64,000 nucleotides of DNA, from positions 3,109,501 through 3,173,500 of the forward strand of contig NZ_CP046266.1 of assembly GCF_009720625.1 (NCBI RefSeq), written 5' to 3'. This document shows, one piece after another, positions 24,743 through 34,866 of the stretch (the first letter of the stretch is position 1; each line of letters opens with the position of its first letter). The notes under the pieces were generated by a model, which was not told the DNA's origin, did not search any database, and worked only from the letters and a program-made list of their open reading frames with translations. The translations under genes were made by a program, and so were the position numbers. This DNA is from Metabacillus sediminilitoris (GTDB lineage Bacteria > Bacillota > Bacilli > Bacillales > Bacillaceae).

Positions 24743-25783
24743 TTATTTACTCGGAACTTTTTTAACAATTAACAACACTAACATCCCCAAACATATATAA
24801 CCAAACAAAGGATACAACGAAGAAATTAATGAACTATAGCCAATTTTACTTATAAATGCAGAGATACATAAAATTGTGCAGACAACGATCATACGAGGCA
24901 ATTGAATGTATGTAAGCAGTTGTTTTTCAAGTCCATATAAATTCCCTATTACAGATGTAAAGATTTCACCAAAAATCACAGCTATATAAATAAAGTAGAA
25001 GGCAAAAAATGTCGTTTTCATGACCTCTGCCATCGGAATATCAAATTCCATCACATTTGGCAGCGTGGAAAGGGCGATATAACTGCTTATTAAAATGATT
25101 GTTAATAAAAAACCGCCAAGCATACCACCCCTTCTTAACACTTTCTCATCCTTAATTTCACTTGCTAATGGCACGAGAACAGCCGATGCCATTGTTAAGT
25201 TAAAGGCAGCATAGGAAATGGCGGATAAAATCCATTTGAAAGAAAAAGACATATCCACTGGTTTCGTATAAAATGCTTCTACAGAAAACGACTGTATGGC
25301 AAGGATTGAACTAAACAATATTAACATTGGAACAACGATCATATTGACGCTAAATAATCCTTTCACACCAAAAAACATGACAGCAATTGTTAGTAAAATG
25401 GTGATAATAACACCTAGTTTAACAGAGAGACCCAGCTGTTCTTTAAAAATAGCGCCTGCACCAGATAGCATAATAGATGTTAAGCCAAATAGAATAATGA
25501 GCATCAAGATATTCACAAAACTCCCAATTTTTCTTCCAAATAAATAGTTCACTAAATCTTGATAGGAGGTAGCATTTATTCTTTTTGATAAAATAAGCAT
25601 TTTTGTACCTATTGATATAAAAAGAAACCCTGCTAATATGATTCCAGCTAAACCAAATACTCCATATTTCATAAAAAACTCAACGATCTCTCTTCCTGTT
25701 GCAAAACCCGCTCCCACAACAGTACCAATATATACAGCTGCAACTTGAAAGGAAGAAGCCCATGATCTCATCACCTTATACAC
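24743..25783 (-). CDS. ykvI: YkvI family transporter
   Basis: 346-residue integral membrane protein with about ten helices, starting with the APC-like GTVVGAGFATGREIVEFF. Matches YkvI in size and in its place beside clpE. Substrate unknown. Divergent from clpE. Confidence 0.88.
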   Translation of the reverse strand: MYKVMRSWASSFQVAAVYIGTVVGAGFATGREIVEFFMKYGVFGLAGIILAGFLFISIGTKMLILSKRINATSYQDLVNYLFGRKIGSFVNILMLIILFGLTSIMLSGAGAIFKEQLGLSVKLGVIITILLTIAVMFFGVKGLFSVNMIVVPMLILFSSILAIQSFSVEAFYTKPVDMSFSFKWILSAISYAAFNLTMASAVLVPLASEIKDEKVLRRGGMLGGFLLTIILISSYIALSTLPNVMEFDIPMAEVMKTTFFAFYFIYIAVIFGEIFTSVIGNLYGLEKQLLTYIQLPRMIVVCTILCISAFISKIGYSSLISSLYPLFGYICLGMLVLLIVKKVPSK

Positions 25784-25905
25784 CCCACTCTAGTTTCAAT
25801 AGCTTGTATCATTATATGAGGAATCTCAAAGATGATTCTTCACTCTTCTAAGTGGTATTGAAGTATATTGGAAAAAATAGACAAAAAAATTTCGAAGCTA
25901 AATAC

Positions 25906-25934
25906 TTGAAAGTCAAAAAAGGTCAAAGTATACT
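25906..25934 (+). promoter_or_regulatory. Sigma-A promoter of clpE
   Basis: TTGAAA, 17-bp spacer, TATACT. Confidence 0.75.
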
Positions 25935-25953
25935 ATTGTCAAAGAAGGTCAAA
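25911..25953 (+). promoter_or_regulatory. Two tandem CtsR operators
   Basis: AGTCAAA-AAA-GGTCAAA at 25911-25927 between -35 and -10, and TGTCAAA-GAA-GGTCAAA at 25937-25953 just past the -10. Both are heptad direct repeats with 3-bp spacers, the CtsR consensus. Confidence 0.92.
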
Positions 25954-25995
25954 CTATCATTCTACAAGATTCTACACAGAAAAGGAGTTTTGAAT

Positions 25996-28122
25996 ATGAT
26001 GTGTGAAAATTGTCAACATAAACAAGCTACTATCCATGTAAACATTCAATTAAATAAACAACAAAAACAATTAACATTATGTCAAGACTGCTTCGCAGCA
26101 TATAAACAAACAATCCCTTCTGGATTTTCAAATGGCATACCAACATTTCCATTTGATGAATTTTTGAAAGGATTTCATACAAGCCAAGCTGGACATCAAG
26201 AAAATTCATCACTGCAAACACAGCAAGGCAATGGTGGAATACTTGATAAACTTGGACGTAATCTAACACAAGCAGCACGTACCGGTTTAATTGATCCTGT
26301 TATCGGCCGTGATGAAGAGGTTGACCGTATTATTGAAATATTAAATCGCCGCAATAAAAATAACCCTGTGTTAATTGGTGAGCCTGGCGTTGGTAAAACG
26401 GCTGTTGTTGAAGGACTTGCTCTTAAAATTGCAAATGGCACTGTCCCAGCTAAACTCGTTAATAAAGAAGTATATCTTTTAGATGTTGCCTCACTCGTTG
26501 CAAGCACAGGAATTAGAGGTCAATTTGAAGAACGGATGAAAAAGATCATTCAGGAACTTCAGCAACGTAAAAATGTCATCTTATTTATCGATGAAATTCA
26601 TCAGCTTGTAGGCGCTGGTTCTGCAGAAGGATCAATGGATGCTGGAAACATACTAAAACCTGCTCTTGCACGTGGTGAGCTGCAAGTTGTTGGTGCAACA
26701 ACACTTAAAGAGTACCGAACAATTGAAAAAGACGCAGCACTTGAACGACGCTTCCAGCCAGTAATTGTACAAGAACCTTCTACAGAAAAGGCCATCAATA
26801 TTCTAAAAGGAATTCAAAATAAGTATGAAAGCTACCATCATGTCACATATACTGATGAAGCGGTCAATGCATGTGTTACACTTTCACAGCGTTATATTCA
26901 GGATAGATTTTTACCTGATAAGGCAATTGACCTGCTTGATGAGGCTGGCTCTAAAAAGAATTTAACAATGACAAATGTTAATGATGAAGAATTAAAAGAA
27001 CGCATTCTTCTGATTGGCAAACAAAAGCAAGAAGCCACTCAAAATGAAAACTATGAATTAGCAGCTAAATTAAGAGATGAAGAAGCGCGTCTTGAGGCTC
27101 AATTAGATCAGAATGAAAATACAGATAATATGATCGTTGATGTGGAAGATATACAAGCAATTATAGAGAAGAAAACTGGCATCCCAGTAGGTAAGCTACA
27201 TGAAAATGAACAATCAAAAATGAAGCATTTAGAACAAAATCTATCTGATAAGGTAATTGGTCAAGCAGAAGCTGTAAAGAAAGTTTCAAAAGCAATTAGA
27301 CGCAGCCGCGCAGGTTTAAAATCGAAAACAAGACCAATTGGTTCCTTCCTTTTTGTTGGACCAACAGGTGTGGGAAAAACAGAATTAACCAAAACCTTAG
27401 CAGAGGAATTATTCGGTTCAAAAGATGCAATGATCCGTCTAGACATGAGTGAATATATGGAAAAGCATGCTGTTTCTAAAATTATCGGTTCACCGCCAGG
27501 ATATGTTGGACATGATGAAGCAGGTCAGCTTACTGAGAAAGTCCGCCGAAATCCATATAGCATTATCTTATTAGACGAAATTGAAAAGGCTCATCCAGAC
27601 GTTCAGCATATGTTTCTGCAAATCCTTGAGGATGGTCGACTAACTGATAGTCAAGGACGCACTGTTAGTTTTAAGGACACTGTCATTATTATGACAAGTA
27701 ATGCTGGTGTCGGAGCCAAACAAAAAGTTGTCGGTTTTGGAGCATCTGCTCAGACAGCAGTTGAAGAAAGTAATTTATTACAGTCTTTAGGTTCATTCTT
27801 TAAACCAGAATTCTTAAACCGTTTCGATAATATCATTGAATTTTCTTCACTTGAAAAAGATGATCTTATTAAAATTGTCTCGTTAATGGTTGAGGAATTA
27901 TCAAGAACTCTCTCTGAACAAGATATTGTATTAACTATAACAAACGAAGCAAAAGAAAAACTTGCAGCACTAGGATACCACCCTGCTTTTGGTGCAAGAC
28001 CACTTCGTCGGGTCATCCAAGAACATGTTGAAGATAAACTAACTGATCTCCTATTAGATGAAGGAAATGTATCAAAAGTTTTCGTTGATGTTAAAAATGA
28101 TGAAATTGTTGTAGATGCTTGA
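25996..28122 (+). CDS. clpE: ATP-dependent Clp protease ATP-binding subunit ClpE
   Basis: AAA+ unfoldase partner of ClpP in clearing heat-damaged proteins. N-terminal zinc finger CENC...CQDC (residues 4-33), AAA-1 with GEPGVGKT and VILFIDEIH, a UVR coiled segment (about 385-420), AAA-2 with GPTGVGKT and [14 protein letters not shown], then a ClpB-D2 C-terminal domain. The start is ATG 25996, with AAAGGAG 8 nt upstream. The frame is open for 48 more codons, but those cover the promoter and CtsR sites and are not translated. About 708 residues, family size. Confidence 0.95.
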   Translation: MMCENCQHKQATIHVNIQLNKQQKQLTLCQDCFAAYKQTIPSGFSNGIPTFPFDEFLKGFHTSQAGHQENSSLQTQQGNGGILDKLGRNLTQAARTGLIDPVIGRDEEVDRIIEILNRRNKNNPVLIGEPGVGKTAVVEGLALKIANGTVPAKLVNKEVYLLDVASLVASTGIRGQFEERMKKIIQELQQRKNVILFIDEIHQLVGAGSAEGSMDAGNILKPALARGELQVVGATTLKEYRTIEKDAALERRFQPVIVQEPSTEKAINILKGIQNKYESYHHVTYTDEAVNACVTLSQRYIQDRFLPDKAIDLLDEAGSKKNLTMTNVNDEELKERILLIGKQKQEATQNENYELAAKLRDEEARLEAQLDQNENTDNMIVDVEDIQAIIEKKTGIPVGKLHENEQSKMKHLEQNLSDKVIGQAEAVKKVSKAIRRSRAGLKSKTRPIGSFLFVGPTGVGKTELTKTLAEELFGSKDAMIRLDMSEYMEKHAVSKIIGSPPGYVGHDEAGQLTEKVRRNPYSIILLDEIEKAHPDVQHMFLQILEDGRLTDSQGRTVSFKDTVIIMTSNAGVGAKQKVVGFGASAQTAVEESNLLQSLGSFFKPEFLNRFDNIIEFSSLEKDDLIKIVSLMVEELSRTLSEQDIVLTITNEAKEKLAALGYHPAFGARPLRRVIQEHVEDKLTDLLLDEGNVSKVFVDVKNDEIVVDA

Positions 28123-28129
28123 ATAAATA

Positions 28130-28169
28130 TGGTGAGAACGACTTAAAGTCGCTTCTCACCATTTTTTAT
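28130..28169 (+). terminator. Terminator of clpE
   Basis: Stem GGTGAGAACGACTT/AAGTCGCTTCTCACC followed by ATTTTTTAT. Confidence 0.85.
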
Positions 28170-28243
28170 TCTGTCAATTTAATATGTTAACATTTTCTTA
28201 CTCTCTCTAAACATTCGTTCGTGAGAAGAAAGGAGTAAAACAA

Positions 28244-29266
28244 ATGATCTTTTTCCGACGATTCTTTTTAAAAGTTGTAAAAATGAATAATTGGGTTCTT
28301 ATATTTGCTACATTGTCATTAGTGTTTTCAAGTAGTTATGTTATTTATTTTTTAGAACCTGAGACTTTTATAACTCCATTTGAAGGTTTGTGGTGGACAA
28401 TGACAACTATTGCCACAGTTGGCTATGGAGATGTTTCACCTAAAACTGTTCCTGGAAAAATATTTGCAATGTGCTTATATATAGTTGGCATTGGACTTAT
28501 GACGATTTTTATTGGGAAAGTATTTGACTTCCTTAGCATTCGAAAAAAATTAAAGGAGGCAGGAAAATTGAAGATTTCAACAGAAAATCACATTATATTA
28601 ATAAACTGGACAACAAAAGCAGCCATTACATTAGACGAACTATTAAAAACATTTCAAAACATCCAGATTGTTATCATTGATGAAACACTTGAAAAAACAC
28701 CAGTCATACAAGAACAAGTTGAATTTGTTAATGGAAATCCTGCAAATATTGATGTCCTCCATCAAGCAAACCTGCTCAAAAGCAAATCAGTTATGGTTTT
28801 TTCACCAGATGGTTTAATGACAGCATCACAAGCTGATGGGCTTACTTTATTAATTGCTTCTACAATTGAAGGGATAGGAAAAAAACACAATCACCATATC
28901 TATACAATTTGTGAAGTGGCAAATTCAAAGCACATTGATGCCTTTGTCCATGCCAATGTTGAAGAATTCATTACAGCTAATGACACTGCTGCACATCTTG
29001 CCGCTAGATCAATACTTTTTAACGGTTCAAGTGAAATTATTAGACAGTTAACAAGTCATTCAGGATTTGACCTTTATGCTATTGCAAGAAAACCGGAATG
29101 GCATACATATGCAGACGCGAGCAAAGCTCTCACAGCAAAAGGTGCACTTCTCATATCAAATGGAAATGACCTAACGATCATACAACAGCTCAATGACTCT
29201 ATTCCTGATAATGCCACATTATTTATCATTTGTAATTATACGACATATCAAGAAATTATGACCTAA
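28244..29266 (+). CDS. Two-helix potassium channel with RCK/TrkA-N domain (YugO-like)
   Basis: Selectivity filter TVGYGD between two membrane helices (residues 18-95), followed by a cytoplasmic TrkA-N-like regulator (about 110-340). 340 residues, close to B. subtilis YugO (328), the K+ channel used in biofilm electrical signalling. A MthK-type start is not needed; GAAAGGAG precedes the ATG. Gating ligand unknown. Confidence 0.87.
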   Translation: MIFFRRFFLKVVKMNNWVLIFATLSLVFSSSYVIYFLEPETFITPFEGLWWTMTTIATVGYGDVSPKTVPGKIFAMCLYIVGIGLMTIFIGKVFDFLSIRKKLKEAGKLKISTENHIILINWTTKAAITLDELLKTFQNIQIVIIDETLEKTPVIQEQVEFVNGNPANIDVLHQANLLKSKSVMVFSPDGLMTASQADGLTLLIASTIEGIGKKHNHHIYTICEVANSKHIDAFVHANVEEFITANDTAAHLAARSILFNGSSEIIRQLTSHSGFDLYAIARKPEWHTYADASKALTAKGALLISNGNDLTIIQQLNDSIPDNATLFIICNYTTYQEIMT

Positions 29267-29335
29267 TCTAGTTTTTATAAAACTCCCTTTACTAATCTAT
29301 CTAAAATAATGATTTGACTCAAAAAATATCAATTA

Positions 29336-29365
29336 TGAAAGACAGGCCAATAGCCTGTCTTTCTG
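29336..29365 (+). terminator. Terminator after the K+ channel gene
   Basis: Stem AAGACAGGC/GCCTGTCTTTC with T-rich tail. Confidence 0.65.
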
Positions 29366-29416
29366 TCTGTCATTGTTTATCTTCATCTCTCATATACATG
29401 CAATGAGGTGTTGACT

Positions 29417-29683
29417 GTGAAAAAATTTTCAAAGCTTCTATTATTGATCTCCTTTCTTTTGCTTATCATCAATGTTTCTTCATTTGGATTTATTGTTTAT
29501 GTAGAATTCTTTGGTGCGTTTTACGGAGATGTGTTGATTTGCGGTACAAGTCTTCTTGGTGCATGTTGCGCAATATATGCAGATGATTTTAAAACAAACT
29601 ACTATTCTAAGCTCTTTTTCTTTAGTCACCTTACTGTCCCCTTTCTTCCATTTTATTATTGGAGTATCGCAATCCTTATCTAA
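29417..29683 (+). CDS. Hypothetical small membrane protein
   Basis: 88 residues from GTG 29417 (TGAGGTG 6 nt upstream). Three hydrophobic segments, with FVVYVEFFGAFYG-type aromatic content in the second. No family recognised. Stands alone before motA. Confidence 0.6.
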   Translation: MKKFSKLLLLISFLLLIINVSSFGFIVYVEFFGAFYGDVLICGTSLLGACCAIYADDFKTNYYSKLFFFSHLTVPFLPFYYWSIAILI

Positions 29684-29741
29684 ATTGTGACAAAAAACAT
29701 TTAGCTTTTAGGATCATTCGACATTTTCTTTAAGAACCCCT

Positions 29742-29768
29742 TAAAATTTTTTATAATCCTCCGATATA
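29742..29768 (+). promoter_or_regulatory. Sigma-D (flagellar) promoter of motAB
   Basis: TAAA, 15-bp spacer, CCGATATA, 39 bp before motA. Close to the sigma-D consensus TAAA-N15-GCCGATAA. Confidence 0.85.
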
Positions 29769-29806
29769 ATAGATAAGAAATATAATAGGAAATATGGTGA
29801 TTTACG

Positions 29807-30607
29807 ATGGATAAAACGTCATTATTGGGAATCATTCTTGCACTTGTTGCAGTTGGTGTTGGGATGGTTTTAAAAGGTGTACCCCTGTCTGCCTTAGCAA
29901 ACGTACCTGCACTATTAATCATTATCTTGGGTACAATTGCAGCTGTTACAATTGCATTCCCCTCAAATGAGCTAAAAAAGGTTCCAAAATTATTTGGAAT
30001 CATCTTTAAAGAAAGAAAAATATCTACGATTCAAGAGTTAATACCATTTTTCTCTGAATTGGCACAAGTTGCGCGTAAAGAAGGTTTACTTGCTCTAGAA
30101 GCTAAGCTTGTTGAAATTGAGGATCCTTTTTTGAAAAACGGTTTATTAATGGCTGTTGACGGTCAAGATGCAGAATTTATTCGTGATGTCATGACAGAAG
30201 AAATTGATGCAATGGAAGAACGACACCTAGCCTCTGCAGCTATTTTCACTCAAGCTGGAACATATGCGCCAACACTTGGTGTACTTGGGGCTGTTGTTGG
30301 TTTAGTTGCTGCTTTGTCTCATATGGAAGATACTAATGCATTAGCAGCAGCCATTGGAGCTGCTTTTATTGCGACAATGTACGGGATCTTCACGGGTTAT
30401 GTTATTTGGCATCCGTTTGCTAATAAATTAAAACGTAAATCTAGACAAGAGGTAAAAGTAAAGGAAGTTATGATTGAAGGTGTTCTTTCAGTTTTAGAAG
30501 GACAAGCTCCGAAAGCGATTGAGCAAAAGCTTGCAACATATTTGCCTGTTCATGAAAGAAACAAATTAAATGCAATGACTGCTGAAGGAGAGAGCGTCAA
30601 TGGCTAG
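29807..30607 (+). CDS. motA: Flagellar motor stator protein MotA
   Basis: Membrane part of the ion-driven stator. Four helices, a large cytoplasmic loop with the family's DGQDAEFIRDVM and LGAVVGLVAALSHMED segments, and TMYGIFTGYV in the last helices. 266 residues (B. subtilis 270). Overlaps motB by 8 nt. Confidence 0.95.
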   Translation: MDKTSLLGIILALVAVGVGMVLKGVPLSALANVPALLIIILGTIAAVTIAFPSNELKKVPKLFGIIFKERKISTIQELIPFFSELAQVARKEGLLALEAKLVEIEDPFLKNGLLMAVDGQDAEFIRDVMTEEIDAMEERHLASAAIFTQAGTYAPTLGVLGAVVGLVAALSHMEDTNALAAAIGAAFIATMYGIFTGYVIWHPFANKLKRKSRQEVKVKEVMIEGVLSVLEGQAPKAIEQKLATYLPVHERNKLNAMTAEGESVNG

Positions 30608-31361
30608 AAAAAAGAAGCATAAACAACATGATGAACATCTTGATGAATCGTGGCTTGTTCCCTATGCTGATATATTGACACTCCTTCTCGCACTTTTCAT
30701 TGCTTTATTTGCGATGAGCTCAGTAGATGCTCAGAAGTTTCAGCAAATTGCCAGATCTTTCAACTCTACTTTCACCGGCGGAACTGGTGTGCTAGACTAT
30801 CCAAGCCCTACTCCAGATGGCGAAAAGGAACAACTGGATATCCAAAAGAATCAAACAACAGAAGAGGATGCAGAGAAAGTACAAAAGCAAATCGAGCAAA
30901 ATAATTTAAAGAAAATACAAGATAAAGTTAATACGTATATATCAGAAAATAATCTTGAGTCTAAATTAAAAACAACACTTACAGATGAAGGCTTACTTAT
31001 AACCATTTTAGATAATATTTTCTTCGACTCTGGAAGTGCGACTGTACGAAACAAAGATCTAAATCTTGCTAAGGAAATGTCAGAGCTTCTTGTTATGAAT
31101 CCGCCTCGTAACATTATTGTTAGCGGTCATACAGATAATGTACCGATTAGTAACTCTGAGTATGATTCAAACTGGCATTTAAGTGTCATGCGTGCCGTGA
31201 ATTTTATGAAAATACTACTTGAAAACGAAAAATTAGATGCGAAAGCATTTAGTGCAAAAGGCTTCGGAGAATTCAACCCTGTTGCTCCAAATGATACTAG
31301 TGAAGGAAAACAAAAAAACAGGCGTGTAGAAGTGTTAATCTTACCAAATGAACAAAAGTAA
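30600..31361 (+). CDS. motB: Flagellar motor stator protein MotB
   Basis: Peptidoglycan-anchored stator subunit. One membrane helix with the ion-carrying Asp24 in VPYADILTLLLALF, then a plug/linker (about 50-120) and an OmpA-like domain (about 130-245) with SGHTDNVPI and the NRRVEV end. 253 residues. Eleven residues after Asp24 is Ala, where I recall Val in B. subtilis MotB. Confidence 0.95.
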   Translation: MARKKKHKQHDEHLDESWLVPYADILTLLLALFIALFAMSSVDAQKFQQIARSFNSTFTGGTGVLDYPSPTPDGEKEQLDIQKNQTTEEDAEKVQKQIEQNNLKKIQDKVNTYISENNLESKLKTTLTDEGLLITILDNIFFDSGSATVRNKDLNLAKEMSELLVMNPPRNIIVSGHTDNVPISNSEYDSNWHLSVMRAVNFMKILLENEKLDAKAFSAKGFGEFNPVAPNDTSEGKQKNRRVEVLILPNEQK

Positions 31362-31401
31362 ATAAAAAGGATCAAAGCATATCGCTTTGATCCTTTTTAT
31401 T
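31362..31401. terminator. Bidirectional terminator motB / mhqR
   Basis: AAAAAGGATCAAAGC/GCTTTGATCCTTTTT, symmetric with A and T runs. Confidence 0.85.
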
Positions 31402-31853
31402 TAGGATTTCAAAAAGTCATTTGCATGGAAACCAACTTTTTTCAACATTTCAGTTACCATGTTTTTCTCTTCATCTGTAAGAACGCTAACAATTTCGTTG
31501 ATCCGTTCTTGATGTGTTGGGAAAATTTCTTCAATCAACTTTTTGCCATTTTCCGTTATTTGTGCAAACGTCACTCTTCGATCTGTTGGACAAGCTTTAC
31601 GTGCAAGTAAACCTTTTTGTTCAAGCTTGTCTACGACATACGTTATACTACCGCTTGCAAGCAAGATCTTCCCGCCAATTTGTTGTAAGGGTTGATCTCC
31701 TTTATGATAGAGCAGCTCTAAAACAGCAAACTCAGTTGGATTTAAGTTAAACGTAGAAATATGTTTATTAACTGCATCATTAAATGCGCGATGTGCACGT
31801 GATAGTACGATAAAAAACTTCAGTGATTCTTCTGTTTGCTTTGATTTATTCAT
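31401..31853 (-). CDS. mhqR: MarR-family regulator MhqR (YkvE)
   Basis: 150-residue winged-helix regulator: NPTEFAVLELLYHKGDQPLQQIGGKILLASGSITYVVDKLEQKGLL (HTH) and ACPTDRRVTFAQIT (wing). In B. subtilis MhqR represses quinone-detoxification genes and lies next to motB, as here. A single Cys (residue ~86) precedes the wing. Confidence 0.88.
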   Translation of the reverse strand: MNKSKQTEESLKFFIVLSRAHRAFNDAVNKHISTFNLNPTEFAVLELLYHKGDQPLQQIGGKILLASGSITYVVDKLEQKGLLARKACPTDRRVTFAQITENGKKLIEEIFPTHQERINEIVSVLTDEEKNMVTEMLKKVGFHANDFLKS

Positions 31854-32090
31854 ATAACCTTCATCCTTTAATGATTATCTCGAATTCAAACTAAATTTAT
31901 TAAACTAATAATAGAACATGTTATACAATATGTCAATCTTCCAAAAAAAAAGTTAACGTTTTTAATGAGATAATGCAGCTGAATTCCATAGGTTATAACC
32001 TAAATATGACAAGGCCATCCTATCTATTATATATTTTTTCGATATAATGATGTTGAACGTCTTCCCACTCCTACGAAATCAATCTACCAT

Positions 32091-33653
32091 TTACCAAATG
32101 ATTTTCCAATTATGATTCACTTCAGCTTTTATCGTTTTCCGCTTCATAATGTACTCAGCCATTAACTCTGACATATCAATTGGAATTTCTTTTACGACAG
32201 GTTTTCCTTTAAACATTTGATAACCACCGCCGCCACCTGCTCGGTAATTATTCATGACGACATCAAAATAAGCATCCATCAAAAGTTCTACACCGTTTTT
32301 TGTTAGGTTCACAATACGAGAGCCCGCCGGTTTCGTTAAATCAATTGTATACTCGATCCCTTCCCACATATCATAGTTATAATGCTGTGGCTTTGGCACA
32401 GAGAATTCGGGATTAATATCTACTATTCCATCTTTCAATATAAAATATGAAGCAGATTGTTCTAACGCATCTTTCATATCCTTACCACTTATTCGTATCA
32501 CTTTAAGAGTATTTGGATAAATATAATTAGCCACGATATCCCTCATTGTGATCTGTTTTGGAAACCCAGGTGAATCGCTATGAAAAAGTGCTGTTGCAGA
32601 GATCGTTACACCTGCGGTATCCATTTGTACTTTATTAATGAATTCAATCATTGGATGTTCTTTTAATCTGAGGCTAAAACCATCGTGTATTGTCATGTCT
32701 CCAATGACTTCTCCGATTGGTTGATCAAGCCACTCTTGTGTTTGTCGTTCATCTTCCATAACCAATGAGAGTATTTCATCGTCAGTTCCTACCTGATCAG
32801 CTAAGAGTAATGATGCTTTTTTCTCAACAATCGTTTTCTTTTGTTCTTTATTAATGATTATTTCTACTTTCCCTAAGGCTTTACCGTTAAAACTAGGTTG
32901 AATGACAACAACGCCATTTATTGTGGCAGTAATGGCGCGATGCTGATGTCCTGTAAATAAGACATCTATGCCTTCAATCTGCTGGCAAATCTGATATGCT
33001 TGATTTTCTCCAGTGTGTTCTTCTGTAGGTTCCTCTGTCAAAACATCACATTCAATTCCACCATGATAGGATACAATCATAACATCAGGCTTCTCTACCT
33101 TTTTGATATAATCTACCCATTTCTTTGCACTTTCAAATGCATCTTGAAATATAATATCAGCAATATGTCTTGGATCTTCCCAATTTGGTATGTAATGTGT
33201 CGTAATTCCTAATATAGCTATTTTAATGTCTTGGATATTTTTTATGATATAAGGCCTACCGAATAATGGTGACTTTGTCTTGTTCGTAAGAATATTTGCT
33301 GAAAGCCACGGGAAACACGATTGCTGAACAGCTTTTTGTAACACTGACAGTCCGTAATTGAATTCATGATTACCGATTACTGCTGCATCATACTTTAATG
33401 TATTTAACACGGTTATCATCGGATTATTCTTATCTTTGTTCTTTTTTACATGATGAAATGTTAGAGGTGTTCCTTGAAGAAGGTCGCCATTATCAATTAG
33501 GATTAATTGGTTATTTTTCTTCCGCTCATTTTTTATGATCGTCGAGATTTTCCCTAATCCACAAGCATGGTTTGTACTAGTACTATAATCATGTGGAAAA
33601 ATGTTCCCATGTATATCTGAAGTTTGTAAAATCGTAAGCTTAACCGTTGTCAT
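32091..33653 (-). CDS. Bifunctional UDP-sugar hydrolase/5'-nucleotidase family metallophosphatase (YunD-like)
   Basis: Two-domain calcineurin-type phosphoesterase: TSDIHGN and NGDLLQGTP, GNHEFNYG, then VTGHQHR-type metal residues (FTGHQHR), followed by a 5'-nucleotidase C-terminal domain with NNYRAGGGGGYQMF. About 520 residues, no signal peptide, so probably cytoplasmic like YunD. Start ATG 33653 follows GGCGGTG; the five upstream codons are the ribosome site. Confidence 0.88.
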   Translation of the reverse strand: MTTVKLTILQTSDIHGNIFPHDYSTSTNHACGLGKISTIIKNERKKNNQLILIDNGDLLQGTPLTFHHVKKNKDKNNPMITVLNTLKYDAAVIGNHEFNYGLSVLQKAVQQSCFPWLSANILTNKTKSPLFGRPYIIKNIQDIKIAILGITTHYIPNWEDPRHIADIIFQDAFESAKKWVDYIKKVEKPDVMIVSYHGGIECDVLTEEPTEEHTGENQAYQICQQIEGIDVLFTGHQHRAITATINGVVVIQPSFNGKALGKVEIIINKEQKKTIVEKKASLLLADQVGTDDEILSLVMEDERQTQEWLDQPIGEVIGDMTIHDGFSLRLKEHPMIEFINKVQMDTAGVTISATALFHSDSPGFPKQITMRDIVANYIYPNTLKVIRISGKDMKDALEQSASYFILKDGIVDINPEFSVPKPQHYNYDMWEGIEYTIDLTKPAGSRIVNLTKNGVELLMDAYFDVVMNNYRAGGGGGYQMFKGKPVVKEIPIDMSELMAEYIMKRKTIKAEVNHNWKIIW

Positions 33654-33877
33654 ATTACACCGCCTCAATTTTCACTTCTTGAAATTAATCTTACACAAAC
33701 ACATTGTTGTAAACAACAAGGAAATGAAGATAAAAAACCATGCTTCTAATCATTCTTCACTAAATTTAAGCATAGTAATTGTTATACATTGTTTCAAAAC
33801 TTGTTTTTTCCGCTATAATATTTTTAAGTAAGAATTTTTAGATAAAAGGTGGATCATTTCAGGAGGAGTAAGCCTAA

Positions 33878-34609
33878 ATGTCTGGAGTTTTAATCGGAAG
33901 TATATTATCTGCACTGTCAACAGGATTAGGAGCCATTCCAATACTGTTTTTGCAAGGGTCAATTACACATAGGTGGCGTGATATCCTTTTAGCATTCTCA
34001 GCAGGAATTATGATGACTGCCGCAATGTTAGGACTAATACCTGAGTCATTAAAATTTGGAGGAATACTTGAAGTAACAATTGGCTTATTTTTGGGAGTGC
34101 TTATTTTAACAACATTAGAAAAAGCGATCCCGCATATTGATTTAGAACACACAAAAAGTGGCATTCAATTTGATGAAAAAGCGATGCTAATTGTTGCCGC
34201 TATTACACTGCATAATATTCCTGAAGGGTTATCCGTAGGCGTAAGTTATGCATCAGATGTATCTGAAACTGGAAATTTAATCGCTTTTGCAATTGGATTA
34301 CAAAATGCACCAGAGGGATTTTTAGTTGCTTTATTTTTAATAAATCAAAGTATCGGGAAAGGAAAAGCCTTCTTAATTGCTACCGCAACTGGTGCAGTTG
34401 AAATTGTCGCTTCCTTACTTGGCTTTTACTTAACAAGCTATTTAAGCTTCCTTGTTCCATACGGACTATCGTTTGCTGCTGGTGCAATGCTGTTTATCAT
34501 TTATAAAGAACTTATCCCAGAAAGCCATGGAGATGGCAACGAGCGCATTGCGACATATTCATTTATTATAGGAATTCTTTTTATGATTATTTTAATTAAT
34601 AGTTTCTAG
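33878..34609 (+). CDS. ZIP-family metal transporter
   Basis: Eight-helix divalent metal transporter. The ZIP motif HNIPEGLSVGVSY in helix 4 and NAPEGFLVALF in helix 5 give the metal-binding His and Glu. 243 residues. Strong AGGAGGAG before the start. Zn or Mn/Fe uptake is the family role; the substrate is not readable. Confidence 0.9.
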   Translation: MSGVLIGSILSALSTGLGAIPILFLQGSITHRWRDILLAFSAGIMMTAAMLGLIPESLKFGGILEVTIGLFLGVLILTTLEKAIPHIDLEHTKSGIQFDEKAMLIVAAITLHNIPEGLSVGVSYASDVSETGNLIAFAIGLQNAPEGFLVALFLINQSIGKGKAFLIATATGAVEIVASLLGFYLTSYLSFLVPYGLSFAAGAMLFIIYKELIPESHGDGNERIATYSFIIGILFMIILINSF

Positions 34610-34727
34610 AAAAGTGGAAGCGCCTGTTCAGCCCTGACATTCATAAGACGCGAATGAAATGAAGGTGTTCTTTACCTACATTTCATACGTGGCTTATGAC
34701 CTCGAGGAGCTAGGCGCTGGAGCAAGA
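34608..34727. repeat. Dispersed repeat family B, copy 2
   Basis: GGAAGCGCCTGTTCAGCCC...CATAAGACG...GGCTTATGACCTCGAGGAGCTAGGCGCTGGAG. Same layout as 10462-10560. Another partial start (AAAAGCGTATGCGCCTTGACCC) follows at 34737-34758. Confidence 0.75.
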
Positions 34728-34824
34728 CATCCTTGAAAAGCGTATGCGCCTTGACCCTGCCATAACATGCTCTAGTAAATATCATGTAGAGGCGATTACA
34801 ACCTATACAAATTATCGAACGAAA

Positions 34825-34866
34825 AAAGTCAGGTCTTTATCGAGGATAATGACCTGACTTTTTTTA
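34825..34866 (-). terminator. Terminator of spo0E
   Basis: Stem AAAGTCAGGTC/GACCTGACTTT flanked by A6 and T7, so it may act both ways. Confidence 0.75.

Noticed and set aside
25852..25995. 48-codon N-terminal extension of ClpE
   Set aside because: It covers the promoter and the two CtsR operators, and the zinc-finger start at 25996 has a good ribosome site.
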